DNA from: Escherichia ruysiae
GTDB lineage: Bacteria; Pseudomonadota; Gammaproteobacteria; Enterobacterales; Enterobacteriaceae
Direction: 5' to 3'
NCBI RefSeq assembly: GCF_031323975.1
Contig: NZ_JAVIWS010000001.1
Location: 1,240,001 to 1,304,000 of the forward strand
Length of the DNA stretch: 64,000 nt
The notes under the pieces are model-generated. The model was given only the letters and a program-made list of their open reading frames with translations. It searched no databases and was not told the origin of the DNA. The stretch's first letter is position 1, and each line of letters starts with the position of its first letter. A program made the translations under genes and the position numbers. Positions 10,658-20,684 of the stretch are shown here, piece by piece.

Positions 10658-11146
10658 TTAATGGGGCTTGAGACGATAACGACTACTGCGTTTACGTAAC
10701 GTCCCGGCAGAAAAGAGCTGTTCGAGCGCATTTCTGGCTTTTTCCAGCGGCCAGCCAAAGTGGGCAGCCACTTCTCCTGCCGTCATTCCCTGACGTACTG
10801 ATGTTAACAGCGCCAACAACTCATCAGCAGATCCCACGGCAATAGCGGACGCGTCAGGTTGCTTCGGTTGGCGATTAAAGCCAGTAACCAGCCACTGGGT
10901 GTCATCATCAGGCCGACCAATCTCCTTACGGCTGATGACACGCCCGGTACGCATCGCGGCGGCACAACCTGCGTCCAGCGCCGCACGACACGCCGCCAGA
11001 TCGCCTTCCACCACCAGCGTTAATCGACCTGGGTCAAGCACTTCGTGACTGAGCAGACGCACGTTAGCCGCTTTCAGCATGGCATCTGCCGCATCTATCG
11101 CGGCGACCATGCCGTCCACTTCCAGCAATCCCAGTGCATTGATCAT
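10658..11146 (-). CDS. eutK: EutK, microcompartment shell protein with C-terminal DNA/RNA-binding-like domain
   Basis: This 162-residue minor shell component of the ethanolamine microcompartment has a BMC domain at about 1-90. A short linker and a C-terminal helix-turn-helix-like domain (about 105-162, ending in SSRYRLKPH) follow; that domain is basic and has been suggested to bind nucleic acid. The start at 11146 is chosen because GGAGG lies six bases upstream; a TTG two codons earlier lacks this spacing. The K-12 protein I remember is 166 residues, and the four-residue difference falls in the linker between the two domains. Confidence 0.95.
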   Translation of the reverse strand: MINALGLLEVDGMVAAIDAADAMLKAANVRLLSHEVLDPGRLTLVVEGDLAACRAALDAGCAAAMRTGRVISRKEIGRPDDDTQWLVTGFNRQPKQPDASAIAVGSADELLALLTSVRQGMTAGEVAAHFGWPLEKARNALEQLFSAGTLRKRSSRYRLKPH

Positions 11147-11158
11147 CGGCAACCTCCG

Positions 11159-11818
11159 TTACGCACGCTGGATTGGATTACGCGCGATTTCCAGCACTGC
11201 ATCGGTAAAGGCGTTGCAGGCCGCTTTACACGCTGCCTGGCTACCGGTTAAAAATGCCGCTGAATAGTTGGTTTCTGACGGTGGCGGTACATAGGTCACC
11301 AGTTGCACGTCAGCCGATTTCAACGCCGCATCAATGCCATAGGTCGCTTCCAGCGGCGGCGCCACCAGATACGCCAGCGGATCGCCAAGCGTGATCCCGG
11401 CGGTTGATGAGAGATAAGAACCGGTACGCGAAACCACATGCGCGAGAAATGCGGTGTCTTGCTTATCGTTCGCCCACTGGAACGCCGCACCATTTTCAAT
11501 ATGCGCAACCATCGCATCCAGGCCGGCACGCACTTCCGCCGGGTTTGGCCCGCCGAGCATAATCAGCACTTCACCGGCAGTCGGTGACGGTCCGTGCGCC
11601 GCTCCGGCATACAGCGAGCGGCCATACACCACTTCGACCATCGCCTGTTTGGTCGCTTCGTCAGCCGCAATGTAGGTGACGTCATCGGAATCAGCAGAAA
11701 TCAGCCCGAGACTACGAATATGCGGCGGTAATTTCAGTTCACGCGCAAAATCAGCGTTAACGGAGGCAATCACCCGCATGGCGGTGACCGACGGTCGAAT
11801 CAAATCTAAAGCTGGCAT
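11159..11818 (-). CDS. eutL: EutL, trimeric double-BMC shell protein
   Basis: This 219-residue shell protein is made of two tandem, circularly permuted BMC domains that form pseudohexameric trimers. In known structures its central pore opens and closes, and ethanolamine binds near it. It is thought to admit large molecules such as cobalamin or nucleotide cofactors. Length is standard. It sits between eutC and eutK with short gaps (9 and 12 bases), consistent with one transcript. Confidence 0.96.
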   Translation of the reverse strand: MPALDLIRPSVTAMRVIASVNADFARELKLPPHIRSLGLISADSDDVTYIAADEATKQAMVEVVYGRSLYAGAAHGPSPTAGEVLIMLGGPNPAEVRAGLDAMVAHIENGAAFQWANDKQDTAFLAHVVSRTGSYLSSTAGITLGDPLAYLVAPPLEATYGIDAALKSADVQLVTYVPPPSETNYSAAFLTGSQAACKAACNAFTDAVLEIARNPIQRA

Positions 11819-11827
11819 GATGCCTCC

Positions 11828-12715
11828 TTATCGGGTCATGTTGATGCCGGATGCTTTCTGCTCCAGCATACGTTTCGCCAAATCCACAATGACGGCTGCG
11901 GCTTCAACCGGCGGTGTACCGCCCTGGTGAATGTTAGAGATGCAGGTGCGATCGGCCTCAACGGTGGTCGCCATACGCGGCGAGTAAACAGCGTAGCAGG
12001 AGAGACTTTCCGACTGCCCTAACCCCGGACGTTCACCCACCAGCAGGACAACCACTTTCGCGCCGAGAAGTTCGCCAATCTGGTCTTCAATTTTCACGCG
12101 ACCATAACGCACAAAGAACGGCGTACCGACTTTCAGCCCCGCCTGTTGCAGACCTGCCATCAGCGGCGGCAGGATCTCTTCATAGTTGACGGTGATGGCA
12201 TCAGTTGACAAACCATTGGAGACAACGACCTGTACGTCCGGATTGGCAACGCACTGTGCTTTCAAGGCTTCAACAGCTTCCGCACACAGGCGACGCCCCA
12301 TGTCCGGGCGAGTCAGGTAGAGATTTTTGTCACTGATTTCAGAACGTACTTCCAGCAAACCCTGCGCTTTCACCCACTCTTCCGGCACTTCTTTCAGTAC
12401 GGTATCTTTCGAACGAGAGTGATCGGCCAGGAAACGCAGCAACGCCTGAGTACGCGGACGCGGGCCGGCACGACCGGTACAAACGCGAGCCACGGTGCTG
12501 CGACGCAGTTCTGTTAATACGTCTGCGCGATGCGGATTTTCCACGCCAATCCATGCCTTCGCTTCAGCGGAACCTAAATCCAGCGCGCAACTTTCAGAGG
12601 TCACCGGCGCAGCGCACGATGTGGTGGCGCATTTGGTTTCCGCTGGCGCGGCATCCGCCTGCCCCATTGACGCCATCACGCTGCGTACAATTTCTTCAAT
12701 CTGTTTTTGATCCAT
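11828..12715 (-). CDS. eutC: EutC, ethanolamine ammonia-lyase small subunit
   Basis: This 295-residue small subunit of adenosylcobalamin-dependent ethanolamine ammonia-lyase works with EutB to turn ethanolamine into acetaldehyde and ammonia inside the microcompartment. It contributes to the B12-binding interface. The first 20 residues ([13 protein letters not shown]) form an amphipathic helix of the kind that targets enzymes to the shell. A low-complexity Ala/Thr/Cys stretch follows before the conserved domain starts near residue 45. eutB lies 20 bases upstream. Confidence 0.97.
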   Translation of the reverse strand: MDQKQIEEIVRSVMASMGQADAAPAETKCATTSCAAPVTSESCALDLGSAEAKAWIGVENPHRADVLTELRRSTVARVCTGRAGPRPRTQALLRFLADHSRSKDTVLKEVPEEWVKAQGLLEVRSEISDKNLYLTRPDMGRRLCAEAVEALKAQCVANPDVQVVVSNGLSTDAITVNYEEILPPLMAGLQQAGLKVGTPFFVRYGRVKIEDQIGELLGAKVVVLLVGERPGLGQSESLSCYAVYSPRMATTVEADRTCISNIHQGGTPPVEAAAVIVDLAKRMLEQKASGINMTR

Positions 12716-12735
12716 GATGTGTTATCTCCGCGTCA

Positions 12736-14097
12736 TCAGAAGAACAGTGACGGATCGCCCGCCCGTTTGGTCAGGCGACCGTTTGCCATAATGCCCATGC
12801 TTTCCAGCCAGCGTTCAAACTCCGGTGACGGACGCAGGTTGAGTAACTGACGCACTGTGGCGGTGTCATGGAAGGCGGTGGTCTGATAGTTGAGCATGAT
12901 GTCATCGCCCAGCGGCATCCCCATGATGTAGTTGCAGCCTGCGGTAGCAAGCAGGATCATCAGGTTTTCGTTGAGGTTCTGGTCAGCGTCAGCGTGGTTG
13001 GTGTAGCAGCAGTCACAGCCCATAGAGATGCCGCTCAGCTTGCCCATAAAGTGATCTTCTAAGCCCGCGCGGATAATCTGCCGGTCATTGTAGAGATACT
13101 CCGGCCCAATAAAACCGACCACGGTGTTGACGATAAACGGGTCGTAATGGCGCGCCAGCCCGTAGTTTCGCGCTTCCATCGTCACCTGGTCAGCGCCGAA
13201 ATTAGCGCCAGCGGAGAGCGCAGAACCTTGCCCGGTTTCGAAGTAGAGGCAGTTTTCCCCGGCAATACGGTTGAACTCCGCGCCCACTGCGCGGGCTTCG
13301 TCAAGCATCGCCAGCTCCACGCCAAACTCTTTCAGCCCTTTTTCACTGCCGCAAATACTCTGGAAAATCAGGCCGCCCGGCGCGCCGCGACGGATCGCTT
13401 CGATCTGGGTGGTGACATGCGCCAGCACGCAGCCCTGAGTTGGAATGTTGAATTTGTCGATAACACCGTAAATGGTGTCCAGCACGCGGCTTAAGTTTTC
13501 CACGTCATCAGTCACCGGGTTAACGCCAATCACCGCATCGCCCACGCCGAAAGAAAGCCCTTCGTAGATTTGTGCGGCAATACTTTGCACGTCGTCACGG
13601 GTATCATTTGGCTGCAAACGGGCGCTGAAAGTGCCTGGGATACCGATGGTGGTATTGGCCTTTTTGATCACCGGCATTTTCTTCGCGCCGTAGATGAGAT
13701 CCGCGTTGGAACAAATCTTCGCCACCGCCGCGACCACTTCCGAGGTCAGCCCTTTGCGGGTAAAGGCAATGTCATCCACGCTGGTTTCGTCGCTCAGCAC
13801 ATACTCGCGCAGTTCGCTGATGCTCCAGTTTTTAATCTGGTTGTAGGCCGTTTCGTTAACGTCGTCCTGAATCAGCCGCGTTACGCAGTCCTCTTCATAA
13901 GAAATCACCGGATTATTGCGGATATCCGCCACCGTCATTTCCGACAACACCTGCTTTGCCGCCACGCGCTCCTGCGAGCTTGCCGCTGCAACGCCCGCCA
14001 GCACATCCCCCGAACGCAGTTCGTTGGCTTTAGCCAGCACCTCTTTTACATCCTTAAACTGATATACATTGCCGAACAATGTGGTCTTTAGTTTCAT
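12736..14097 (-). CDS. eutB: EutB, ethanolamine ammonia-lyase large subunit
   Basis: This 453-residue catalytic subunit forms a TIM barrel that holds ethanolamine and most of the B12 cofactor site. The enzyme uses the adenosyl radical to deaminate ethanolamine to acetaldehyde. The sequence is full length from MKLKTTLFG to GDPSLFF, and it carries the CDCCYTNHADAD stretch typical of the family. eutA follows upstream with an 11-base gap and no insert. In K-12 the CPZ-55 prophage interrupts the region between eutA and eutB, but here it is absent, so the lyase, its reactivase and the operon are contiguous. Confidence 0.98.
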   Translation of the reverse strand: MKLKTTLFGNVYQFKDVKEVLAKANELRSGDVLAGVAAASSQERVAAKQVLSEMTVADIRNNPVISYEEDCVTRLIQDDVNETAYNQIKNWSISELREYVLSDETSVDDIAFTRKGLTSEVVAAVAKICSNADLIYGAKKMPVIKKANTTIGIPGTFSARLQPNDTRDDVQSIAAQIYEGLSFGVGDAVIGVNPVTDDVENLSRVLDTIYGVIDKFNIPTQGCVLAHVTTQIEAIRRGAPGGLIFQSICGSEKGLKEFGVELAMLDEARAVGAEFNRIAGENCLYFETGQGSALSAGANFGADQVTMEARNYGLARHYDPFIVNTVVGFIGPEYLYNDRQIIRAGLEDHFMGKLSGISMGCDCCYTNHADADQNLNENLMILLATAGCNYIMGMPLGDDIMLNYQTTAFHDTATVRQLLNLRPSPEFERWLESMGIMANGRLTKRAGDPSLFF

Positions 14098-14108
14098 AAG
14101 TCGTTCCC

Positions 14109-15512
14109 TCAGGAAGGAAATGCGAGTGATTTCACCGTCACCGGCACAACCGATCCGCCAAAAAGAGGCGTACCAATGTCGATATAGTCCCCCGCGCGAA
14201 CAATCACTTCGTCAATGACTGCCAACGGGAGTTGTTGTAGCTGTGGGCGCAATAACATGCCCAGAGCTTTACCAAAGTCCTGCCCGGCTACCACCAGCAG
14301 GGGATGCGGATTCGGAAAACGCGCGACGAAATCGACCAGCGCGTTGATGACCGTCAGTACCGAGGCGTAACGCACCGGAAGCCCGGCGGGAAGCGCCAGC
14401 ACGTACGCGTCAGTTTTGGGGCATAGATCAAGCTGAATCAGCGCCTGTTGCCAGCCATTCACCAGATCCGTTTCATCAATTGGGATCGCCACTGGCAAAT
14501 TGCGCAGCGGCAGTTGTACGCCCTCCAGCCAGATAGTGCTGCCCGAGAGCGAAAGGGTATGCGCGCCCGCGCCAATCACCGTGGCGCGCACGGTTTGCGC
14601 CGGAAACTGCACGTTCATTTCACGCAGGCGCGGATGCTCATGCAGCGCCGTTGCCAGCAACGGGCCAATATCGGCAAAACAGAACGGGTCAGCGGGCTGG
14701 TGGCGATAACATTCGCCAACCCCGCCGGAGAGCGTAATGATTTCCGGCGTAGCGCCTGCGGGCAGCAAACCGGTTTGCATCAATGCCTGCGCGAGCGGCG
14801 AGAGCGTACCGTCAATCACTTCGACAATCAGCGCCGCCATCCGCCGGGTGACCTGCACCAGTTGCGCACCGGTCAGTGAACGGGCATCGGTGCCTGCGCC
14901 GAAGCACTCATCCACAATCATCTGCCCCGGTTTATGGGCGTAAACCACGCGCCCCTGGCTGTCGGTTTCCAGCAGGCGACCGCCGACGTTGAGGCAGGCA
15001 GTCCCGCTGATTTTTCCGGCATCGAACAGGGCGTAGTTCGCGGTGCCACCGCCGATGTCAATATTCAGTACCCGACATAACCGTTGTTCAGAAAGGGTTT
15101 GCGCCCCGGCGCCGTGGCCTGCAATCACGGATTCGAGATGCGGTCCGGCGCTGGCGACGACAAAATCGCCCAGCGACCGGGAGAGCGCCATCACCGCCGG
15201 ACGGGCATTGCGGGTTTTCGCGCTTTCGCCGGTGATGATGATGGCGCCGGAATCAACGCTTTCCGGCGCGATGCCTGCGGCCTGATATTGCTCGAGGATT
15301 AAGGATTTCAGTTCCGCTTCTTTTAGCCCGCCCTGTTTATCGACAGGGGTAAAGAACACCGGGCTTTGCCAGCTAATTTCGCGTTTGATAAATTCGTAGC
15401 GCGGCACCTGCGACACCGCCGCACGGTTAACCAGTTCCAGATGGGAGAAGATCACCTGAGTGGTGGTGGTGCCGATATCAATACCGACGCTCAGTAGCTG
15501 GCGAGTGCTCAC
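14109..15512 (-). CDS. eutA: EutA, ethanolamine ammonia-lyase reactivating factor
   Basis: This 467-residue actin/Hsp70-like ATPase exchanges damaged cobalamin for fresh adenosylcobalamin on the lyase. The phosphate-binding motif GIDIGTTTTQ is near residue 10, and a second nucleotide motif NIDIGGGTANYA lies in the middle. Glycine-rich SGGVGE completes the nucleotide pocket. It overlaps eutH by four bases (shared ATGA), implying translational coupling. The reading frame is uninterrupted. Confidence 0.96.
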   Translation of the reverse strand: MSTRQLLSVGIDIGTTTTQVIFSHLELVNRAAVSQVPRYEFIKREISWQSPVFFTPVDKQGGLKEAELKSLILEQYQAAGIAPESVDSGAIIITGESAKTRNARPAVMALSRSLGDFVVASAGPHLESVIAGHGAGAQTLSEQRLCRVLNIDIGGGTANYALFDAGKISGTACLNVGGRLLETDSQGRVVYAHKPGQMIVDECFGAGTDARSLTGAQLVQVTRRMAALIVEVIDGTLSPLAQALMQTGLLPAGATPEIITLSGGVGECYRHQPADPFCFADIGPLLATALHEHPRLREMNVQFPAQTVRATVIGAGAHTLSLSGSTIWLEGVQLPLRNLPVAIPIDETDLVNGWQQALIQLDLCPKTDAYVLALPAGLPVRYASVLTVINALVDFVARFPNPHPLLVVAGQDFGKALGMLLRPQLQQLPLAVIDEVIVRAGDYIDIGTPLFGGSVVPVTVKSLAFPS

Positions 15513-16735
15513 GATTGCGCCTCCGCTGCGTTTTTAGCCGTTGCCGCGTCTTCTTTTGGCACCAGCATCATCGCCACGCCAATCGCCGTGACGCCGCCGA
15601 TCAGCTTGCCAACAATCATCGGGAAGATCATGGCGTTCATGTTGGCAGCCGCGAAGCCTAAATGGTCGCCCAGGGCGAAGGCTGCGGAAACGGCGAAGGC
15701 ACAGTTGATGACTTTGCCGCGAGTATCCATCTGCTTCATCATGCCGAACATCGGGATATTGTTGGCAAGCGTCGCCACCATGCCTGCTGCCGCGATATTG
15801 TTCATATTCAGCACTTTACCGACGCTCATCAGCGGTTTTTCAAACCAGCGGGTCAGCAGCAGTACCATCGGATACGCGCCAAGCAGGACGCAGGAGATCG
15901 AACCGATAACCTCAATCGCGCGCATCACTTCACCAGGTTTATCGCCAGGCGCCATAAAGATGGGATCAAGACCGGGGATCAGTTCCCAACCAAGCAGGAA
16001 TTTCACCACCGCAGCAGCAAGACCGAGGGTGATTAATGCAACGAGGAATTTGGCGAAGATCTGGAAGCCGTTGATCATTTTTTCCGGGATGAACTTCAGC
16101 CCCAGCGCCACCAGCACCGCAACGATAAGCACCGGGATCATGTTCATCAGAATCAGGGCGAAGGTGAACTCCACCGGCTGGCCGTTGATCTGTACGCCGG
16201 AGTACATTGCCACCAGGCCACCGGCAATACAGCCAATCGGAATGGTCACAATGCCCGCCAGTACGCCGAGCGCCAGATAACGACGGTCAGAAGGTTCGAT
16301 AATGCCGAGCGCCACCGGAATGGAAAACACAATCGTTGGCCCCATCATCGATCCGAGAATTAACCCAGAGTATAGCCACGCTGCTACGTCACCGCCCGCC
16401 AGCTCTTTGGCGAGGAAGAAGCCGCCCATATCGCACGCCAGCAGTGTTCCGGCGAACATGGAAGGGTTTGCGCCGAGCATTTCATAAACGGGGATGATTA
16501 CCGGCCCAAGTACATGCGCCAGTACCGGTGCCAGCGCGGTCATACCGACCATCGCCAGGCCCAGTGCGCCCATCGCCATAAAGCCTTCTTCGAACTGCCC
16601 GCCCGATCCTTCAATACTTTTACCGAATTTACCGAGGAAACGTGCAGAACCGCCGAACTGCGACAAGATCCTGTCTACGGCCGCTATCAGCATAAAGAAC
16701 ATCATGATGTACATGATGATTTCGTTAATTCCCAT
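15509..16735 (-). CDS. eutH: EutH, ethanolamine transporter
   Basis: This 408-residue inner-membrane protein has about ten to eleven membrane spans, rich in Gly, Ala, Met and Ile. It imports ethanolamine. In Salmonella its contribution matters mainly at low external concentration or acid pH, because uncharged ethanolamine crosses membranes freely. It begins MGINEIIMYIMM and ends in a charged tail. A REP cluster separates it from the upstream gene eutG inside the operon. Confidence 0.96.
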   Translation of the reverse strand: MGINEIIMYIMMFFMLIAAVDRILSQFGGSARFLGKFGKSIEGSGGQFEEGFMAMGALGLAMVGMTALAPVLAHVLGPVIIPVYEMLGANPSMFAGTLLACDMGGFFLAKELAGGDVAAWLYSGLILGSMMGPTIVFSIPVALGIIEPSDRRYLALGVLAGIVTIPIGCIAGGLVAMYSGVQINGQPVEFTFALILMNMIPVLIVAVLVALGLKFIPEKMINGFQIFAKFLVALITLGLAAAVVKFLLGWELIPGLDPIFMAPGDKPGEVMRAIEVIGSISCVLLGAYPMVLLLTRWFEKPLMSVGKVLNMNNIAAAGMVATLANNIPMFGMMKQMDTRGKVINCAFAVSAAFALGDHLGFAAANMNAMIFPMIVGKLIGGVTAIGVAMMLVPKEDAATAKNAAEAQS

Positions 16736-16764
16736 CGCCTTTACTCCCTGTTAGTTGTTATTTA

Positions 16765-16850
<86 letters not shown>

Positions 16851-16851
16851 T

Positions 16852-18039
16852 TTATTGTGCTGCTGCGTACAGACCGACAATCTGTTCCAGGCTGGCGGTA
16901 CGCGGATTACTGCGCAGACAAATATCTTCCAGTGCGGCCTGCGCCCATGCGCCGTAATGCGCAGATGTCGCACCAACATCGCCCAGTCGTTTACCAATCC
17001 CAACTTCCGCAATCAGCTCACTAACCGCGTTAATAGCATCACGCTCGTCGGATTTTTTAGTTCGCAGCGCCCTGCCTACCTGGCTAAAACGTTCGCGGCA
17101 TACCATCCGGTTAAACTCCATCACCGTTGGCAGCAGCATGGCATTCACCAGACCGTGCGGAATATGCAGCGCCGCGCCCGGCTGATGCGCCATCGCGTGG
17201 CATAACCCAAGCCCCGCACTGGAAAACGCCATTCCCGCCATGCATGATGCGAGCAACATACTTTCGCGCGCGGCAAGGTCATGACCGTAGCCCACCGCTT
17301 TCGGCAGCGATTTACCAATCATCGCAATGGCGCCAATCGCCAGGCTATCGGTAAACGGTGTGGCTTTCAGTGCGCTATACGCTTCAATGGCATGGGTTAA
17401 CGCATCGATGCCGGTCATCGCCGTGACATGCGACGGCACGCCTTCGGTCAGCGCGGCATCGAGAATCGCCACATCCGGCATCAGCGAGGCATGTGCTAAC
17501 ACCTGCTTGCGCCCGCTCACAGCGTCGATAATCACCGTTACGTTAGTGGTTTCAGAGCCGGTTCCGGCGGTAGTTGGAATGGCAATCAGCGGCAGGCGCG
17601 GTTGCAGAACGCGGGTTTCTGACATCTCTGCCAGCGTGCTATCGGGGTTCGTCACCAGCAACGCCACGGCTTTCGCCGCATCGAGCACCGATCCACCGCC
17701 AAACGCAATCACCCCATCGCAACCCGATTCACGCAGTTGCGCCACAGCCGCACACACGTCGGTAATGCACGGTTCGCCCACCGGACATGGCCAGAGCGTC
17801 ATGGCGATACCTTTTACCGCCAGGCTACGCGTCAGCCCGGCGGTCATCCCCGCCTGATGCAACAAGCTGTCTGTCATCACGAACAGATGTTTCAACCCGC
17901 GCGTTTGCGCCTGCTGTCCGCAACTGCTCACCGCACCAGAGCCGCAAAGCGTCACCGGTGGAACGCTAAATGTTTTTACCCGTTGCAGATTCAGGGCATC
18001 GAATGCCTGAAAGAGCGCGGTCTGCAATTCATTTTGCAT
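16852..18039 (-). CDS. eutG: EutG, iron-type alcohol dehydrogenase
   Basis: This 395-residue group III alcohol dehydrogenase reduces acetaldehyde to ethanol and so regenerates NAD+ inside the microcompartment. The NAD-binding segment GGGSVLDAAKAVAL and metal-binding histidines in DALTHAIEAYSA and LGLCHAMAHQPG are present. The first residues form a likely shell-targeting helix (MQNELQTALFQAF). The start at 18039 gives standard length and overlaps the end of eutJ by 11 bases; an in-frame codon at 18075 is less likely. Confidence 0.96.
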   Translation of the reverse strand: MQNELQTALFQAFDALNLQRVKTFSVPPVTLCGSGAVSSCGQQAQTRGLKHLFVMTDSLLHQAGMTAGLTRSLAVKGIAMTLWPCPVGEPCITDVCAAVAQLRESGCDGVIAFGGGSVLDAAKAVALLVTNPDSTLAEMSETRVLQPRLPLIAIPTTAGTGSETTNVTVIIDAVSGRKQVLAHASLMPDVAILDAALTEGVPSHVTAMTGIDALTHAIEAYSALKATPFTDSLAIGAIAMIGKSLPKAVGYGHDLAARESMLLASCMAGMAFSSAGLGLCHAMAHQPGAALHIPHGLVNAMLLPTVMEFNRMVCRERFSQVGRALRTKKSDERDAINAVSELIAEVGIGKRLGDVGATSAHYGAWAQAALEDICLRSNPRTASLEQIVGLYAAAQ

Positions 18040-18865
18040 AGATCCCCTCCGCTTTCTCTCGCCCGCTACTGGCAATCGCCAGCGGGGTCATAAACAGACT
18101 GTGCTGCGGTAAATGCACCTGTAATGTCGGGAATTGTTTGCGAAACAGCTCCGCCACGCCCGGTTGCATACAGGAGCCGCCTGCCAGCCATAAATCAGTA
18201 ATGCCCTGCCCTGCGATATGCCGCGCGACAATGTCCGCCATTTTTTCGTACACCGGTTTCACCACTGGCCAAATCTCTTCACCGTGACCGCGCTTGTACT
18301 GCTCCGCCTCTTCCAGCGGAATACGACGATTTCCGGCGAGCGTCAGAGAAATGTGATGTCCGCCGGTGGCTTCATCCGCCGAGTAGGTCACTTTGCCCTG
18401 TTTCACGATGGCAATACCGGTGGTGCCGCCGCCGATATCCACTACGCCTGCGTTATCCAGTTGCAGTAGATCCGCGACTGCGGTTGGCTCATCCAGCACA
18501 TGGCTGACTTCCAGTCCGGCAGATTCCAGTACGTTGATGGAAATACGCGCATCCGTACCTGGGGGAAATGACGTCGCCGCATGGCTAAAACGGCGACCGA
18601 ATTGCTGCTCAAGGGTGTCGAGATGGCGACGAACAATGGTGACTGCGCCGAAGAAATCCCAGACGATGCCGTCGCGGACCACATCGGCCCAGTCGAGGCA
18701 TACCGCCACCGGCTGACCTTCGCGGTCGACAACCATCGACACCACATCGCAGGTGCCCAGATCCACCCCCAGCCACAGCGGAGACTCCGTCGCGCCAGGC
18801 GTCTGGTTACACAGCGTTGCCGCCGTTTGCAGACGCGGGGTGAGCCATTGTTCGTCGTGCGCCAT
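18029..18865 (-). CDS. eutJ: EutJ, Hsp70-like chaperone of the eut pathway
   Basis: This 278-residue actin/Hsp70-type ATPase resembles the nucleotide domain of DnaK and FtsA. It has a phosphate-1 motif GVDLGTCDVVS near residue 33 and a phosphate-2 motif DIGGGTTGIAI. A role in folding or assembling Eut enzymes or cargo is inferred from the fold; no precise biochemical role is settled. It lies between eutE and eutG with a 10-base gap upstream and an 11-base overlap downstream, consistent with tight co-translation. Confidence 0.94.
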   Translation of the reverse strand: MAHDEQWLTPRLQTAATLCNQTPGATESPLWLGVDLGTCDVVSMVVDREGQPVAVCLDWADVVRDGIVWDFFGAVTIVRRHLDTLEQQFGRRFSHAATSFPPGTDARISINVLESAGLEVSHVLDEPTAVADLLQLDNAGVVDIGGGTTGIAIVKQGKVTYSADEATGGHHISLTLAGNRRIPLEEAEQYKRGHGEEIWPVVKPVYEKMADIVARHIAGQGITDLWLAGGSCMQPGVAELFRKQFPTLQVHLPQHSLFMTPLAIASSGREKAEGIYAK

Positions 18866-18875
18866 CGGTTACTCC

Positions 18876-20279
18876 TTAAACAATGCGAAACGCATCGACT
18901 AATACACAGCGACGCAGACGGACAAACGTCCGTGCGCTGGTTACCCCTTCACCGGTTGGCGTGGTGATGGTCATGGTGGTCCAGCCTTCCCCGCCCAGAC
19001 CCAGCCCGGCAATGCACGGTCCGTTCTTAACGAAAATGCTGGTATCAATGGCGTTCGCCATCTGGTTCATGTTTTCGATATTGCGCGAGTGCATTGCCGC
19101 CGTATGGTGGCAACCGCCTTCCAGTTTCACCGCCAGCGCAATGGCATCCGCCACATTGGCGACGCGCACCACCGGCAGTACCGGCATCATCAGTTCGGTC
19201 ACGGCAAACGGATGTTCTGCGGTGGTTTCTACAAACAGCAAGCGCGTTTCTTGCGGCACGTTCAGACCGATTGCCGCCGCGATTTTCGCCGCATCGCGAC
19301 CTACCCAGTCGCGGCTGACTGTGCCCTTTCCGCGTTCGTCGATATTTTTCAGCAACACCGGTTGCAACTGCTGCGCCTGCTCTGCGGTCAGTTTCACCGC
19401 GTTCTGGCCTTCCATCAGACGCATCAGTTCATCGGCTACGCTATCGACGACAATCAGTACCTTTTCATCGGCACAAATAATGTTGTTATCGAAAGAAGCG
19501 CCTTTGACAATGGACTGAGCGGCACGGGCAAGGTCGGCGGTTTCATCCACCACTACCGGCGGGTTGCCTGCACCTGCGGCTATCAGACGTTTATTGGTGT
19601 GTTTACGCGCCGCTTCCACCACTGCTTCGCCGCCGGTCACCACCAAAAGGCCGATGCCCGGAAACTTGAACAAGCGTTGCGCGGTTTCGATATCCGGATT
19701 TGCCACGGTCACCAGTAAGTTTTCCGGCCCGCCTGCGGCAACAATCGCCTGGTTGAGCAGCGTAATCGCCCGCTGGGAGACTTTTTTCGCCGCCGGATGC
19801 GGGGCAAAAATGACGCTGTTGCCCGCCGCAATCAGGCTGATGGCGTTATTAATTACGGTTGCCGCCGGGTTAGTGGACGGCGTCACCGAAGCCACCACGC
19901 CCCAGGGCGCGTTTTCAATTAGGGTCAGGCCGTTGTCGCCGGTCAGCACCTGCGCAGAGAGACACTCAACGCCCGGCGTACCGCGCGCCTGAGCGACGTT
20001 TTTGGCAAATTTATCTTCCACGCGCCCCATGCCGGTTTCACTGACGGCAAGTTCCGCTAAATCTCTGGCGTGTTTTTCGCCTGCTTCACGAATGGCAGCA
20101 ATAGCTAACTGGCGCATTGCCACGCTTTTTAACCCTTGCTGAGCAATTTTGGCTGCCGCAACGGCGTCATCCAGGGAAGCGAAAACGCCCATCTCATGAA
20201 CGACGGCGGGCGGCATGTCACTGCTTTGCATTTTCAGCAGTACCGCTTTCACCACCTGTTCAATATCCTGTTGATTCAT
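18876..20279 (-). CDS. eutE: EutE, CoA-acylating acetaldehyde dehydrogenase
   Basis: This 467-residue dehydrogenase converts acetaldehyde, NAD+ and CoA to acetyl-CoA and NADH inside the microcompartment. The catalytic cysteine is Cys269 in DNNIICADEK. The first 20 residues (MNQQDIEQVVKAVLLKM) form an amphipathic targeting helix of the same kind as in EutC. A proline/serine stretch separates it from the enzyme domain. NADH and CoA made or used here are recycled by EutG and EutD. It is separated from eutN by 11 bases. Confidence 0.97.
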   Translation of the reverse strand: MNQQDIEQVVKAVLLKMQSSDMPPAVVHEMGVFASLDDAVAAAKIAQQGLKSVAMRQLAIAAIREAGEKHARDLAELAVSETGMGRVEDKFAKNVAQARGTPGVECLSAQVLTGDNGLTLIENAPWGVVASVTPSTNPAATVINNAISLIAAGNSVIFAPHPAAKKVSQRAITLLNQAIVAAGGPENLLVTVANPDIETAQRLFKFPGIGLLVVTGGEAVVEAARKHTNKRLIAAGAGNPPVVVDETADLARAAQSIVKGASFDNNIICADEKVLIVVDSVADELMRLMEGQNAVKLTAEQAQQLQPVLLKNIDERGKGTVSRDWVGRDAAKIAAAIGLNVPQETRLLFVETTAEHPFAVTELMMPVLPVVRVANVADAIALAVKLEGGCHHTAAMHSRNIENMNQMANAIDTSIFVKNGPCIAGLGLGGEGWTTMTITTPTGEGVTSARTFVRLRRCVLVDAFRIV

Positions 20280-20290
20280 GATGTTCTGCC

Positions 20291-20578
20291 TTATTTGTGG
20301 AAAATTACCTGACCGCCAGAGACCACCTCATCGACGATGCCAATCACGCACAGATCGACCGGTGACGTTTCGCTTTTATGCGCCTGGCGGGCGGAACTGC
20401 CACTCACCAGCAACACCCACTCCCCGGTTCCTGCGCCAATGTTGTCGATGGCAACGGCACACTGCCCGTCAGGGTTTCCCTGTGAATCAATCATTTCCAC
20501 CATCAGCAATTTGTCATGCGCCAGTCCGTGATGGCGTACGGTACAAACAATTTGTCCAGTGACGACTGCCAGTTTCAT
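20291..20578 (-). CDS. eutN: EutN, pentameric vertex shell protein
   Basis: This 95-residue member of the EutN/CcmL family forms pentamers that cap the vertices of the icosahedral shell, although the E. coli protein crystallised as a hexamer. The conserved family features include the N-terminal MKLAVVTGQIVCTVRH and a VLLVSGSSAR segment. It lies between eutM and eutE. A gap of about 105 bases precedes it, where a purine-rich stretch with AAAAAGGAG could be an mRNA feature. Confidence 0.96.
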   Translation of the reverse strand: MKLAVVTGQIVCTVRHHGLAHDKLLMVEMIDSQGNPDGQCAVAIDNIGAGTGEWVLLVSGSSARQAHKSETSPVDLCVIGIVDEVVSGGQVIFHK

Positions 20579-20684
20579 ACCCGCCTCCGTGGCGTATTTC
20601 AGGTAAAAGCTCCCCCTACCCTCCGCAGAAGGTAAATAGAAAAAGGAGAGAGCGTGACGCCCGAATCGACGTCACACAGGGTGA

